Source of the DNA: Ooceraea biroi
Lineage: Eukaryota; Arthropoda; Insecta; Hymenoptera; Formicidae
Assembly (NCBI RefSeq): GCF_003672135.1
Contig: NC_039513.1
Coordinates: 7,316,833-7,380,832, forward strand
Length of the DNA: 64,000 nt
Direction: 5' to 3'
Shown here in pieces: positions 23,740 through 37,943 of this stretch (position 1 is the first letter of the stretch; each line of letters opens with the position of its first letter). A model generated the notes under the pieces. It did not search any database. It worked only from the letters and a program-made list of their open reading frames with translations, and was not told the origin of the DNA. A program made the position numbers and the translations under genes.

Positions 23740-26700
23740 CGTGGACATTCTACCTAAATCGAAGTTCCCAATTCGCGTAACCCTCGAGACCCACGTCTCA
23801 GATTTCACGATACTCGAATATCAAATTTTCAGACCACAAAGGGATGGCTGCATGAAAAGTTACGAAACGGAGTGTAATTAAGATCAAATAACGGATATTA
23901 TGCATATCTATGCACATATTTGTGATTACACTTGGACAGTTTATTAATGAATTCATATAATATATTTCATTAATTAATTTAATATTTGTCTCAGAAATAA
24001 TGTATTCTGAAGGTATTAATTGTATGCAATGCTTTTGTAAACTAAACATCGGATGTAATGAAATATATTATATGTATGAGACGTTAAAATGATATTACTC
24101 GTTTATAAAGGCCATTACTGATTTTGCGAGATGTTTATAAATTTTTAAGTAGCAATAAATGTGTAAAAATGTAGGAAATTAATAAAGAATTACAAAAGAA
24201 TGTTATAAAAAGGTTTTTGATATAAATTGAATATAATTGTCCTAGGCTATACAAAATCCATTTTCTTAAAAATATATAAAATATAAAAAAAATTTTGAAA
24301 ATTTTGAAAAATGTATTAAACAAACGATATGATTTTTAAAAAATCACTTTTTTAAGAAATCAAAAACACATTATTAAACAAAAAAATATATATTAAACAA
24401 TATTAATAACAGTTGTGCATTTTAAACGAAGCCTGATCTTCGCATTGCTCCAATATCACTTCGATATTCAAGCGCAAACACGAATTTGGCCTCGTATTAT
24501 TACATTAACAGATCAAACGTACCCGGTGCGGGTAGATCGTTCAATCCGACGATTACGTTACCACAAAAACCGTGAAAAAACTGACGGGAGCTCGCCACGT
24601 TACTTCCGATGATCCAACGTGTCAGTTTAGCACGGATTTTGGAGCGGCAAACCACGAAATCGGGTTTTCCGAAACTGTTCCAACAAGCAGCTTCGTCGAA
24701 AGCCACGTAAATCGGCATTCAAGCCGATATAATTGTCGGTGGATTAACAGATGAATTACACAACTTATACATTCGCCTGATAATGAGCGAATAAAACTAA
24801 TCGAACCCGTAACAATCAGTGGTATATATAACGCAAAAGGCACTATTGTTATCAAAAGTGTCAACGATTTTTTTCAAAATACTTAAATGATTTTGTTAAA
24901 ATAAAAAAGGTATATCAAATATTTATAGAAAATAGAACTCGAAGAGAATCGCATCGAGTCAGATACTGCTTTAGATCAATTCAAATTCGGATCAGCGTCT
25001 GCAAATTAATTTCTCAATAATCAATCACTATTACAAGATTTCGTATCTTATTTTAAGCACAGAAAACGGAAAATCGAACTTCGGCTGAGAGTCGCCGGCA
25101 TTTTCAATATTACTCAGTCATTACTTACAGCTGAAGAAGTTCGACAATTTTTCTCATTACACTTACCCTAGCGTCTCCGCTCATGATTCTGCTTTTCATT
25201 GTTCATCTCATGCACCCGTTTCTGTTCAGCCGAGTCTATCATCCCTCCTGTACTCCCCAATCTACTAACTCCGCTATTTTTATTTTCTTTCCCTCACGCC
25301 TTGTGCACATCCTCTTCACATGGTACCTTGCCAGATGTTCAGGCGACCCCTTTCTCGCCTTACACATCCGCCGCACCCGCCTACCATCCCTACGTCGCTC
25401 GTCCTTCTCACATCTTATGCTCCAACTTCTGACTTGGTCTTGCCGCATTCGCGCTATCACGTGATGTTTATTTCAACAGGATCCTTACGTGAAATTAATC
25501 CTGAGCGAAATTGTGCCCAATAAAACCACACTTGAAATGTCAGACACCGCTAAATTTCCATGTCGAACGCGTGTCTCTGGAAGAACGTTCCACGAGTAAC
25601 ACGTGTCCACGATTCACGTTCGGGATCCTGATTAATCTCGCTTCGAGGAGGCGCGAGTGAATCGATGGAATCGTTGCGTGTGACAAGAAACAGACCCTTT
25701 ACAATAATACAACAGACACGTGAATCGCTGTCAGTCGGTGAAACAACTAGCGCACAGTCCCTAACATCAATCGTGAGATTCTTGCTACGTGTCTGGACAG
25801 CGAGGATAATAATTCACTTTGAGCCATTAAACGAAGGCCTAAGAGTATCAGGAGAGATGTATTGTGCCGCGTTACATCGAGCTCACGAAAACTCGGGGAA
25901 AAGCAAGCTGCTTTGACCGATCGAAAGGACCCTTTGTTGTTACAGAATAACGCAAGAACCCATACAGCGTATCACGCGACAGACGATTGCGAAGTTAGGC
26001 CTACGAAGTTTCGCCTCATCCATCATATTCTCAGAATATTTACAGCGGATTGCTCTACGGGAGAGCTCGAGAACGGCGCGGCAGAAGCCGAGAGAGGCTC
26101 GCAAATTGCTCAAACTGCTTTCATCGCCATTGATATGCTAATCTGAATTTCACGGTAGACGTTCATGATTTAGATAGACGCGACAGAAAAAAGTTCCGAG
26201 ATTTCTTCTTCCATAACCGCGCAATTGTAGCAGCGTACGAAGCGTGCTCGCGCTTCGACGTGCACGGGAAGATTGACTCCGGAGGGATTTATCACGTTAA
26301 AAGCACTGGTATTTCGAAACACCCTGCATCATCCTAACGACATCGTGCATTATTCCGGCGTCGCGATGAATGAAAAATGACGTTGCGCTTTCGCCTTATA
26401 TCGCCGGTCGTCGTGGTTCCATTTAGAAAATTAATAATAACCGTTAACTAGTAATAGCGTGTGACACACGCATCGTAGCCGCGCCGCGAAACGCGCAGCT
26501 TAAATGCTTGTCAGCGTGCTTGAACTCATTGCAGCTCCAGCTCAGCCGAGCGCATAATACCGCCCTTCGGTAATCGATCGGTACTCGTTTCGGCTGCAAA
26601 CGTAATTACAGCTGTCAAAGAGGATGCTCTCTTTTATGAAAGGACTGTACACGCCGCGCAGGAAATAGAGAGAAAGATGCTCGCTGGCCAAGAATCTCCC

Positions 26701-29667
26701 GGGCACTTTGATGACCGATGCGCTCTCTGCTTTTCTCCTTTCAGTGCACGGACTTTCATTAGGTGGATCGGAATCTGTTTCTTTCGCTCACGATGCGGAA
26801 GCTTTCCGGATATTTGCCCGGAATAGCGATCACATATCACGGCGGACGAGATGGCAGAGGGACGCGCATCGAAATTTAGTTGCTTTATCTTACAATAGTT
26901 TATTTGGAGAGTTAATCAGCTTCGAAAATTCATTTTTCGAGGAGATGTGTAAAGCTGAAGCTCGTAATTATCAAAATTTTCTACGTTATTAACTTGATAA
27001 TCTTGCATCAATCATGAAATGCTACATAGCATGTTTTATAATTGTATAATACGTTTTTATTAGTAATATAACTTCGTAATTATTGAAAAATATTGAAATA
27101 TTGAAAAACTTATTACAAACAACTAATGCTTATATTAAAATTTAGTTTTATTTACAATTTATCTGTAGACTATATCTTTGAAAAAAAAGAGTATCTCGAA
27201 TAACTTGTATGTCATATGTGATTGAATTTCATCTACTAACTGACGCAGATAAAATCTCTTACGCGATAATTCAGTTATGCGAAATAAATAATATATTGAA
27301 TTATATAGAAAAAAATAAAATTTTAAAAGCAAAGGTGGAACGTGCAATTAAGTATTAAATTGGCCCATATAAACGCAATCGAAAATGATCGCTGATGAGA
27401 CTAAAGTGAAAAGAGATTCCCACTGCGCCAAAAAGAGAAGCGTTACAATTTTACCATCGTTGCGTTAATGGATTTCAACGTTTTTCCCGAGGGAAACACT
27501 TGGTCTTGATGACCCAATTAAAAGGCGGAATAACCGAGCATTATCGTTGAACTGATAACACCGGGTCGTAACGAACGTGTAAGTGTGTAAGCGCTTTTCC
27601 ACGCGTTACCGCAACGATGGCTACTAAAAAATCGAAACTGCTCGATCCGTGCGTATTGAGTAAAACGCGCGCGCACTCATCTATAGACCACGTTTAATTA
27701 AAATTGTTTCAATTACGCGTGTGGGGTCCGATGTATCCCGCCAAAAGGTTGTTTTTCCATTGCGTAATTAAATGAATTCCATGAAACAATACACATAGTA
27801 AACGGTCGCAATGAGTATTTGTCACGGACTAGTGTATCAGCATTTAGTATCAACGATTGCGTCATTTCGCAATTCACTCTTTAATAATCATAGTCATCAG
27901 AATATCAAACTCGAATTTAACAACCTGTCACCTTCTAGATAATGCAACCTTTTTAATTTTCCAACTAGAGTGTGCACACGCTTAATGTGACCAAACATAA
28001 TGAATAAACGATCGGTACGAGCCGGAATGATACTCGAGAATTGCTACGTTTGAAAATTTTCGTAAACGCTAATCCGCGAAAAATGTCGCTGTACGATCCC
28101 CGGGGATGGGTGACTCGTTTTATGAATTTGCTTCCTCTATGGCTCTTATACTCTTCTCCGTTAATTTTCAATTTATGCCGCGCGACCCACAGCGGCATGA
28201 AATATTCTGCTTCTTATTTAACCGGGCACTGTACGTCAGAAGTATTTTAAACGATCGCTCATGAATAAAACAAATCGTCACATTTAAATTACCGTGGCCA
28301 ATAGGATCGTGCGCTATAAATTTTCATAAGCTCATCTTTATTAAACCCTTATTAAAGCAAGTGCTACTGTTCGCAACAAAGTGGCTTGTTTCGCGTGGCA
28401 CTCTTTTTGTCTCTGCTAGCAATTCTGATAACAACGCCTGTTGTATTACTTCACAGAGAATTTTACATCTAAAACCAATCAATTATGCACATCTCTCGAC
28501 AGTAAAATTTATAATTATTGACACAAGTTAATCTCAGAAATAGTATACACGGATTTGTTGTAAACATAATCAATCCTTATTAGAATTAAGGGAATAAAAT
28601 TGATTTCGATATTTAATAAAGAAGATATATTACAGAATATTATGGCGGCGATTTATATTCCATTTTATCCCATATGCATCATGTCATTTTTCTTCGTAAT
28701 TCGATTAGTAACAACAGCATAAATAATGCTCAAAGAATCTCCAGGGTTCGAATAAATTTCGGCGAAGGGATTCTTCAGTGTTATTAATGGCCGCTTGACC
28801 AATTCGCATCGGCTCGTTAATAATACCGAAAGCTTTTTCGCTGGAGATTGGCGCGACGACAAGGTTTTAAATTAATGTCAAGAAGAAGGTCACGGATTGC
28901 TGGGTTCCACAAGATGGCACACGGCGGATCGTAGAATTCGACGATTACAAATTACGGGGCAAACTGGCGACCACCGCACCGGCACGGCGATCCCTGCTCA
29001 CCCTCCGCCCGCCCCCGCTACGAAACCGCGCGTTCTAACGTCGGAAATTTATGGTCGTCCCCGTGAATTCAGCCGGCTGGCGTTACGAAAATCGAACGTG
29101 TAATTTATACGGTCAACCGTCATTTTCGCCAGGGGCTGAAGCCTTAATGGCTTCCCCTCGGGATCCCCGCTGCCCGTCGATGTCGTCCGCGACGTGTGTA
29201 CGTCACGCCGTCGTCGTTTCGACGCGACGCCCGCGATCCCGGTCCGCGACGCTAATAATTATCGCTCGGACACGCATCGCGTGTCATGGACATCACCCTC
29301 GCACCGTTGATAATAATTGGTGATCAGGTGAAGAGTATAATTGATATATAGCATTCATTAAAAGTGATATTATTCAACCCACAATCGGTAGAAACGACAG
29401 AATGACATAATCTATACTATTTCACACGGTGGATTATTTATTAATACGTAAAAGCGAAAATTTTATTCCGGATAGATAGGAATATCATTATTCCGAAATA
29501 TATTCTAGAGTGTGTTGTTTACACTAGCACAAGTAAATGTGTGATAATTAATAATCAAAAAATGATCTACAAGTGACTCACGCGCAATCACGTGTAAATT
29601 GCATTATTAATACTATTTAACAATTCACGGCGGTAAATGGCAAAGGTAATCAGTAATTACGATTATA
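23740..29667. other. Non-coding stretch with CpG-rich patches
   Basis: No recognisable exon in 5.9 kb. AT-rich DNA alternates with CpG-rich patches at about 25540-26620 and 28880-29330. Frames there (for example 25665-25916 and 28897-29323) have no known motifs and overlap frames on the other strand. Patches of this kind in insects are often promoters or conserved regulatory DNA, but nothing here proves it. Confidence 0.45.
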
Positions 29668-30954
29668 TTGGGTCATTAAGTATGAAACTTTACAAATAGA
29701 ACATAAACTTTTGCATTTTTTGGCACATGGACATGATTTATTTTCAATCGAAGTATGCGCCCATGTTATCTACGCACTTCTGCCATTTTAGTGGTAGTTG
29801 GTCTATGCCTCTACTATAGAAGCCAGGAGTACGGGAATCGATGAAGTCGCGGAAGGCTGTTTCGACTGCCTGTTGAGAATTGAAGAATTTTCCCACCAAC
29901 AAGTTGTCCAAATTCCGGAAGAAGTGATAGTCGGTAGGTGATAGATCTGGTGAATATGGTGGATGACGGAGAGTTTCCAATTCCAACTCCCGTAGCTTTG
30001 CCACGGTCAGTCGTGCAGCGTGCGGTCGAGCATTATCATGCAACAGCATTGGCATTGACCGATTGACCAATTTCGGTTGTTTAATAGCAAGTTGTTGCAT
30101 CATTTCGTCCAGTTGCTTGCGATATACTTCAGCCGTTATCGATGTACCAGGTTTCATAAAGTTGTAGTAGATAACACCTGGACCTGGACCACCAAACAGT
30201 CACCATAAGCTTCTTCTGTGTAATGTTGGGTTTCGCGTGATGTCTCGGTGGTTCATCAGCGTTCAACCACTGATGTGAGCGTTTACGATTGTCGTAGAGT
30301 ATCCACTTTTCATCGCAGGTCACAATTCGATTAAAAAAAGATTCATTTTTGTGACGGGAAAGCAAAGAAAGGGAAGCCTCTAGACGTTGCGCCTGCTGCG
30401 CATCGGTCAATTCGTGCGGGACCCATTTGTCCAACTTCTTTATCTTACCAATTGCAGCTAAATGAACCAATATGGTGGGTATGAAAACATTGAATATCGA
30501 TGCCAATTCACGTGTACTTTGAGATGGATCGGACTCTACTACGGCTCTCAAGTGATCATTATCCACCTTCGTCTTTGGTCTTCCACGTGGCTCATTAGCG
30601 AGGCTGAAATCTCCATCTCTGAAGTTTTTGAACCAATTGCCCACCGTTGCTTTAGTAGTTGAACCTTCACCAAATACAGCGTCGATATTACGAGCTGTCT
30701 CCGACACTGTGGTTCCACGGCGGAACTCATATTCATAAATCACACGAATTTTGGACTTTTCCATAGTTCTATAAAAAAGAATCGACCAATAAAACTAATG
30801 AAGATATTTGAACAAACAAATATGACATTTGAAGAGCGAACATACATCTATCACACTAACCTAACCTGATACTGACGTCTGGCGCCAAATTTGAGATAAC
30901 AAATGTTAAAGATGGCGCTTTTACATTTGTAAAGTTTCATACTTAATGACCCAA
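29668..30954 (-). mobile_element. mariner transposon, nearly complete (1287 bp)
   Basis: Perfect 30-bp terminal inverted repeats occupy 29668-29697 and 30925-30954, starting TTGGGTCATTAAGTATGAAA. A TA duplication flanks the element at 29666-29667 and 30955-30956. The transposase gene is on the minus strand and fills most of the element. Identical ends, full length and a single obvious lesion in the gene indicate a recent insertion. Confidence 0.97.
29744..30764 (-). pseudogene. mariner transposase with one frameshift
   Basis: The N-terminal part runs from the ATG at 30764 and contains the helix-turn-helix region (RGTTVSETARNID), the linker motif WVPHEL and the first catalytic Asp in VTCDEKW. 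The frame breaks at about 30180-30205, beside a doubled GGTCCA, and resumes in the next frame. The second half has LLHDNARPHAA (second Asp) and YSPDLSPTDYHFF (third Asp), with exactly 34 residues between them, the D34D signature of mariner. It ends in a TGA/TAA-type stop at 29744. Total length across the break is about 340 residues, the usual mariner size. All catalytic residues are present, so only the frameshift seems to inactivate it. Confidence 0.93.
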
Positions 30955-33900
30955 TACATGTCGCACGCACACGATTATTGCGCAGGTATAGTATATTAAA
31001 CGTATTGAACTAATTAATTAATGATCCAATAGATCGACACAGTGACAATGTAACACTTTGTCAAATACATTCCATTCTCACTCCGAGTATCACATAAAAA
31101 ATAACAAGAATAAAAAACCCGTAGCTCAAACATTTTTTTGAAATATTTAAGATTCCTTGTTAGAGTAATATTAAATATTTGAAATAAAAATGTTTTTTTT
31201 TCTATATTTATTATAAAGAAACTTTTACGTAAAACTATGACTTTATCATAAATATTTTATTTCCTGGTGCGTTGAATATTTTACACAATTCTAGCGCATT
31301 GTCCTCCTCATTTTGCTGTTTCACAGCTTGTTTATCATAATAGCTCTTAAAACCAGAATTATTATGTTTGATTGAAACTTTGGGTCCTCAAACACGTAAA
31401 GTCCTGATTTCGTGTATCGTTCAGTCCATCGATCGTTGATTACATGCGCTCGGCTGCGGTAGACGGGTATATATAGGTACAGTCGAATCGATTATGATTG
31501 CAAGACACTCGCGGCACGACTCGATCTCACCCTCAAACGCCAAGATTCTCGTACGCGTCTGTATGTTATACCTAATGCAAGAAGTTTCTCAATTTAGTTC
31601 GCAATAGAGTACATTGCGACTGCATTCGCCGTTAAACGCACGCGAAACTAGTGATACGACGACTTGTGCGCGCGTGGTATTCCCGGAAACGCGATGATTT
31701 CGGTTGCCACCAAAACTGAACAATTTCGGTGCCATTGGAACCATTGGCTACAAAAATTAGTTAGCGGTATGTTACAGATTTCATTTCACGCGCAATCCAC
31801 GTCGTTAACTCAATTTTATCGATACGCGGCTAAAATTGCATCGCAAACGCGATTGCAACAATGTAACGCAATCGTGTAAAGTTGTTATAAAGAAAATTTT
31901 TGAAATGAAAACTCCATTAACTTTTCTCGTATGTACATTTTTGTAAGCGCATTTTTTCCACACGAATTTCGCCAAAGGAAACAAAAACGAAATCTCTCTT
32001 AATACTCCTTTTCAAAAATCGCGTTATAAATGTTTAATATTCGGTTTTTATTTGAAGTACTACCACATACATCACAAAATTGTTAAATCTAAAATATGTT
32101 CGACCTATACAAGAAATCGACACGTACATACTTTTTAAATGAAAGATTAATAAATGGCGTATTCGATCGAAAAACACAAATGCAGCGGCAAAGGCATTTT
32201 TATGTGATCGTTGTTTTGATGCAAAAATCTCGTTCTACGTACGCTTGAAAAAATCGCTTTAGTACTTTACCATTACCTCCCGCGTTTTCGATGCCGCATT
32301 TTCGCGCGAACGAGAAAACGAGATGGAGAGGTATTGCATCGAATGAAAGAATTATTTCCGCCGAATGCGCCGTTAAACAGACTTTTGCGCATGCAGCCAC
32401 TCGAGCGAGAAGGATCCTTAGAAGCACGCGTGTGATAAGCATGGCATTTCGCAATGCAGTCTATATGATGGGAGAACTTCCTCAATTTATTCCCCAGAGC
32501 TGTGAATATACTACGTTCTCGCTCTGAATGCGCTTGCCACGCAAAATCGGTAAATAGTCAACGACAACGAGCACCGACGATAACAGCTCTTTTCGGATTC
32601 AGCGGTCCATTATCTACGGCGTCTTGAGAATTCCTAATCCTCACGTTCAATATCCTCACGAAGACGTTGCCCTTTTCCACGATTCGTTGCCCCCTCACCT
32701 TGTTCAGTTGTACAGTCATTGACACGCATCGACGAGGTACTAAAATTCATTCCCCGTAAATTGAAAAATGTCTTTAACTAAAATGCAAGTAGCAGTAGGT
32801 TTTAATTGTTTTTTAATAGTAGTTTTAATAGTAGTTTTGCTGCGTGCTTATGAATTTATAAGTCTTTAAATTGTAAAAGGAGATTCTAAGTATTCAGTGA
32901 ATTGAATAAGCGTGAAATAAAGGCCTAGGAGAAGAGTTAATAGTAAGTTAAACTTTCTTTTGTTTAAATTATTATTTAATATATTATGGTCTATCTTAGA
33001 AAACTAGCATTTCTGGAGAGAAGCATCTTAATCAACTATCTTAAACGTTTTGAAAAACAATTATATTCTGAAAATACATATTATGCATATTATTCATTGC
33101 GTGAAATGATATATTAATAATTTTATATTTGCTGATCTTTTGCAGCAGATAAATCGTAATAATTTATCCTTTTCTAATAAATGTAACACATGTAATGCTA
33201 AGAGTTAGTAAAATGCTGTAAAAAGGTGCTCGTAAAAGTCAGTTGATTTTAATTGCTCTCGATAATATCGAGCAAAAGTCACTTGCAATTTCTCAAGTCA
33301 TCTTAAACCGATTTATCATGGGCCGCTCAGGGTGTTAGGTTGCGAGCGCTTTTAAATAATCAAAGAGAAAGAAATCAAGCATCGTGTGGATTTTGCCGAG
33401 TCATACTTCAACTAGCAACGCGGTACATCACTGTGCGGTTTTCTTACTCACTCCAATGAATCATCAGACTTTTATTCGCATTCCACGCTTGCGATAGTAA
33501 CCGGCAATTAACGCTAGCTCGATTCCTTCTGGACCTTTTTTATACATTGCATCACACGAGAGCAAGCCATCCAGCCGCCATCGTGTCGGAGTATTCTCGT
33601 TAATCCCCCTGTATTTTCAATACGCTTCGCGTACAACGCGGATTTTACGCGATGGCGATTAATTATGCGCCCTTATCGCTCGTCATTGGCCTGTAACGCG
33701 TGTTACGTTCGAGAAGCGGACACGTATCACGATGAATTATAGCGCTTGTTGCGCTACACGACGAAACTGACTTGCGCCTCGTCGTTTCCTCCCGAATTGT
33801 TCGAATGCGTCGATGCACTGCTGTTATTGACAATAGCATTCGTCGGGATCATGAGATATCTGTACTAGAAACCAGATGAACCTAACAAATCATTTTAATT

Positions 33901-36900
33901 CGCTCACCTTTCATTTATGACCTCTTGCACTAATTTGAAACCGATTCCCTTCTGTCGGAAATATCACGAAAAGATTCATCATTATCCGTTGCAAATTTTC
34001 ACTTTTTAACATTAAGTATGAAGTATAAGACTAATTGTAAATATATGATTCAGGATAAAAAACAAAATATTTAAAATAAGAATATAACAAGCATGATATA
34101 AGATCTGTTTCTTATTGTAAATCTATCTTTATTAAATTTATTATTTAATATTTCTGTTTCCAATAACAAACTTCACGTTGGCGTGCAATTGCTCACGTGT
34201 AGATCATGCGATAGCGATATTCGCGCTACGCCCATCTCTTTCCCATCGGTTTGACTATATCAAGCCAGCCGTGTCGTGGTTTTCGAAAACAGAAGCCAGA
34301 TCCCTGAAAAATCTGAAGGGATCTTTTTTATCCCCCTGATTCTGACATGCTCGCGTGTACAAGCGGGCACGCCAATTCGACCAATGGGCGCTGTTTGCTT
34401 ATCGCGGTGGCACGTAAATTAAGGAACCGGCGGTCATAAATCACATAACTAGGACGGACTGTATCGCCGTCAGAATATCAAAACGCGTCGGAAGCCTCGA
34501 CACAGCGGACCCAGAGAGTTGGAATAACTTAGCGAACGTCAAGGAAAAATCGCGCTTTAATCGCGTCCGTTCGTCGCGAGCTTTAATAGCGCACTCGGCT
34601 CCTAGAGAAACATTTATCTAAAGGCCTCATTTTCTTCTTTCCATATTGCGCTGCAATGTTACGATTATACGAGTTCGCCAAGAAAACTGTGCGCATCTCG
34701 AGAGAAGCTCATTTCTCCTTGAAATTTACATATTTTTCCTTCTTGGCTTGAAAAGTAATCCTTAAGTTTGATTGAGTATTTAGTACGTAAGTTATAAAAA
34801 GTTATAAAGGTCAGACTAAATAAGATTTACATTCCAATTAATTTAACAAATGTGTTTTGCTGAAACGCGTGGAAACATATGTCAAATCTCAAATCGTGTA
34901 ATTTAGATCACTTTAAAAAAAAACATTTTGAGATCGATTTCTCTGGTAGCATTGCAAACATTTTATTATAAAGTATATAATATAAAATTATTAAATTTAT
35001 AAGAGCATAATAAGATTTTCACGAAATAGCAAGTTTCGAGCGTAATATTTTTATTGAGAACATTTCATCACGAAGAAATGAGATACGCACTGCCGCCACC
35101 GCCCGCCGCAGGCTAATTAGCATGTTAAATGCTTCAATTTCGAAAACCCAAAGTAGCATCGTTTCGGAAATTGCTAATCAACCTATTGAGAAAATACTCC
35201 ATTTTTACGTGATCCGAATTTTAGAGTTTTTCATTCGTTAATCTCTTTGCGAGCTTTCTATATCGAGAGATTTTCAATTAACTCCACGTTTACAATTGGT
35301 GACTACAATTGATTCTCTGAATAGTTTATTCAAACTCGTCGAAACGTAACTGCAAACGTTCTTTCATGGTACATTTCAACAATTCACATTGTATCATTTA
35401 TATGCATGTATAACTCGTGCTTTTATTCCTTTTTTTTAAATGTGAATTTAGCGAGAGTATCGTTGTAAAGTTTTATTTACCTAATAGTTCACATTTTAGA
35501 ATTCTGCGCAGTTTGTCGAAATTCAAAGTCTCGATTTAACCACGAAACGATCGAGATTGTACTTTGATGTGTTTCCTCTTACGTACTTTGAATTGTACTT
35601 CGCACACGCAACCGTTCTCGTTTCCTATCTTCACGACGTTTGTTAGAGAAATTAGAATTTGTCTTACGGGATAATCACTATGACTCCGGAAAACGGATTC
35701 TCGTCACTGAGACTTACCTGAAACATAAAACAGAAATACTCGTTAGTAATAAGCCTCGTCAATCATAATTGTTTGGCGTATGAAAATGAACAAAACTGTA
35801 AGTTTATTTACATAGATTAATCTGATTAATACATTTATTTATATGAGTATTAAATTTATTTAGCTGAACATTTTTCTAGAATAATACAATTATTTGTGTT
35901 ACACATAATATTTAACAGTTACGTTTTAAGAGGAAAAATGAAGAAATAGAGAAATGTAAGGTTGAATAAACAAAAGATATTTTGAGTTATTTATTATTAT
36001 TTTATTATTATATTAAGAATTGTTATACAAATGGTTTAAATTGCTCAAGTAATGTTTAGTTTTTATTAAAACGCTTGCAAAAAAATATATAGTAATAATT
36101 TATTCTTAAGAAAAATTTTAAAAGGATTTTTCTTTGGAAACGTTATTTTATAATTTATAGCTTAATAACCTTACTCATTGACTTAAATGTACATATCAGT
36201 AATTAAATTCTAAATTAAAACTTTCCCTTAAGACAATGTTCAATGTAAATGGCTTTAATAACCGTTCCATTACTTATTGTTACTTTTAAAGCTTTGTCTG
36301 TTGAAATCCTTTAACTTTAATACTAACTTTAATGTTACAGTCGTGGTAATCTCACTCATTAAGCTCGATTAAATTTTCATTAAAGAGGAACCCAATATAA
36401 ATTCCATGAAATATAGAAAAATATAAGGAATGAAGAAAATTTGACAAGTAATAATCTTCTTCTTAACTGCAAATTGCAGAACAGCGAACACCATGTGTTT
36501 TTTTCGTTTATATCGAAATACTTTGAATAAATAACAGAAGCGGATATGAAAAACATTTGAAAAATTCCGTTAACGATAACATATTCTCTCGTTTGGAGTT
36601 GTCTCGAGTTGTTATTGGTGCTATGCTGTTTAATTAAATGCGGCGCAACTTCCTCGTAGCGTGTTTACGGCACTATGTACGATATTGAAGATCAGTCGAC
36701 TGTAACGAAGCCCCTTGCTAGGCGACGAGACGGCTGGGAAATTTTGGAAATGTTAGATATTTCGAAAATTATTTATTAATTGCACAATATGACAAATAGC
36801 TATTTTTTATAGCTATAATTGTGATATTTTACTTATAAACTATAGTTCGTTTTATAAGATAATCTCATAAATAATTATAAGCATGAATAAATTGAGATTT

Positions 36901-37271
36901 ATTCATTATTTGATAAAATTCTACACAGTTTGTTGCAAAAAATAATTTAAAAGTTTCATCGTACTTTCTGAAGATATTTCGATACTGTATTGGATAATTT
37001 TTTTGATGCGTGTTTTTATTGAAATAAAAAAGTTACAGTTATTTGAAATAAAAACAACGAATTCCACATAATTCTACGGAATTGAGAGCATTATTAAAGA
37101 GCGGAATTTTAAACCGAATGCTTTGGTGTTAGAATACAAGTTAGAACTCAAAGTTGACTCTCGGATTAATATCGTTCAAGTCCACGTGAAAATACCGCTG
37201 CTGACAAACTTCACGTAAACTCGACAAGCACGCTAAGCCATTTAATAAATCTATGTCTAAATGTGTGACGA
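30955..37271. other. Long non-coding stretch
   Basis: No convincing coding exon in 6.3 kb. A TATATATAGG box-like string lies at about 31473 in a CpG-richer patch (31390-31870). Frames at 31664-31879 and 32200-32527 overlap on both strands and look like chance. The stretch 33290-34700 is CpG-richer but has no long frame. One possible 50-bp exon at 35668-35717 on the minus strand is discussed in the findings. The remainder is AT-rich. Confidence 0.45.
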
Positions 37272-37359
37272 AAAGATCGATAAGACCGTAGAATTTAAAT
37301 TTCCGTGACTGTACGCGTTGAACCCACGCCAGGCTATTCGCAATGCAGCAATGATAAAA
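37272..37359. repeat. Direct repeat copy 1 (about 88 bp)
   Basis: This copy matches 37858-37943 in the same orientation with a few indels, over TAGAATTTAAATTTCCGTG and GGCTATTCGCAATG. The two copies are about 590 bp apart. The similar minus-strand frames in both (QRVQSRKFKFYGL and QRIQPRKFKFYGL) follow from the duplication rather than proving a gene. Confidence 0.85.
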
Positions 37360-37857
37360 AATACTAAATGATAAATAATGCATTCTGCATTTAAAAATTA
37401 TCTGCAATGTTGCTCAATAATCGTTAAAAGTAACAATAATTGTTAAAAACATTATTATTTTATATGAAACAGCAACTGTAATTTCCATCGACTGCAATAA
37501 AAAATATTATCCATACAAAAAAAAACATTCCATTTAATTTAGATAAAATATTAAAATATCATGTAAACATTTATGCATAAATAATTTTTATAACAATATT
37601 ATATTATTACATTTATAATACTAATGTACAATAATATATAGCCAATAACGATAATTAAAAATATAATAAAGTATTTACAATCTGATGTGCTTCAATTTAA
37701 TTATTTGTATAAAAAGAATCTTATTATATTTTAAGTTTTTCAGATTATATTACTCCTTTTCTCTATACATTAATAAATACTATTGTCTGATGCATATGGC
37801 AAACAATAATCATCAAATCTACATAAATATCCGCTGAGAACGTGAAAATAAAATCGG

Positions 37858-37943
37858 AAAGATCGATAAGCAAGACCATAGAATTTAAATTTCCGTGGCT
37901 GTATACGTTGAACACAGGCTATTCGCAATGAAGCAATGATAAA
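37858..37943. repeat. Direct repeat copy 2 (about 86 bp)
   Basis: Partner of 37272-37359, differing by small insertions and deletions and several substitutions. It may be a fragment of a dispersed repeat or a local duplication. Confidence 0.85.
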
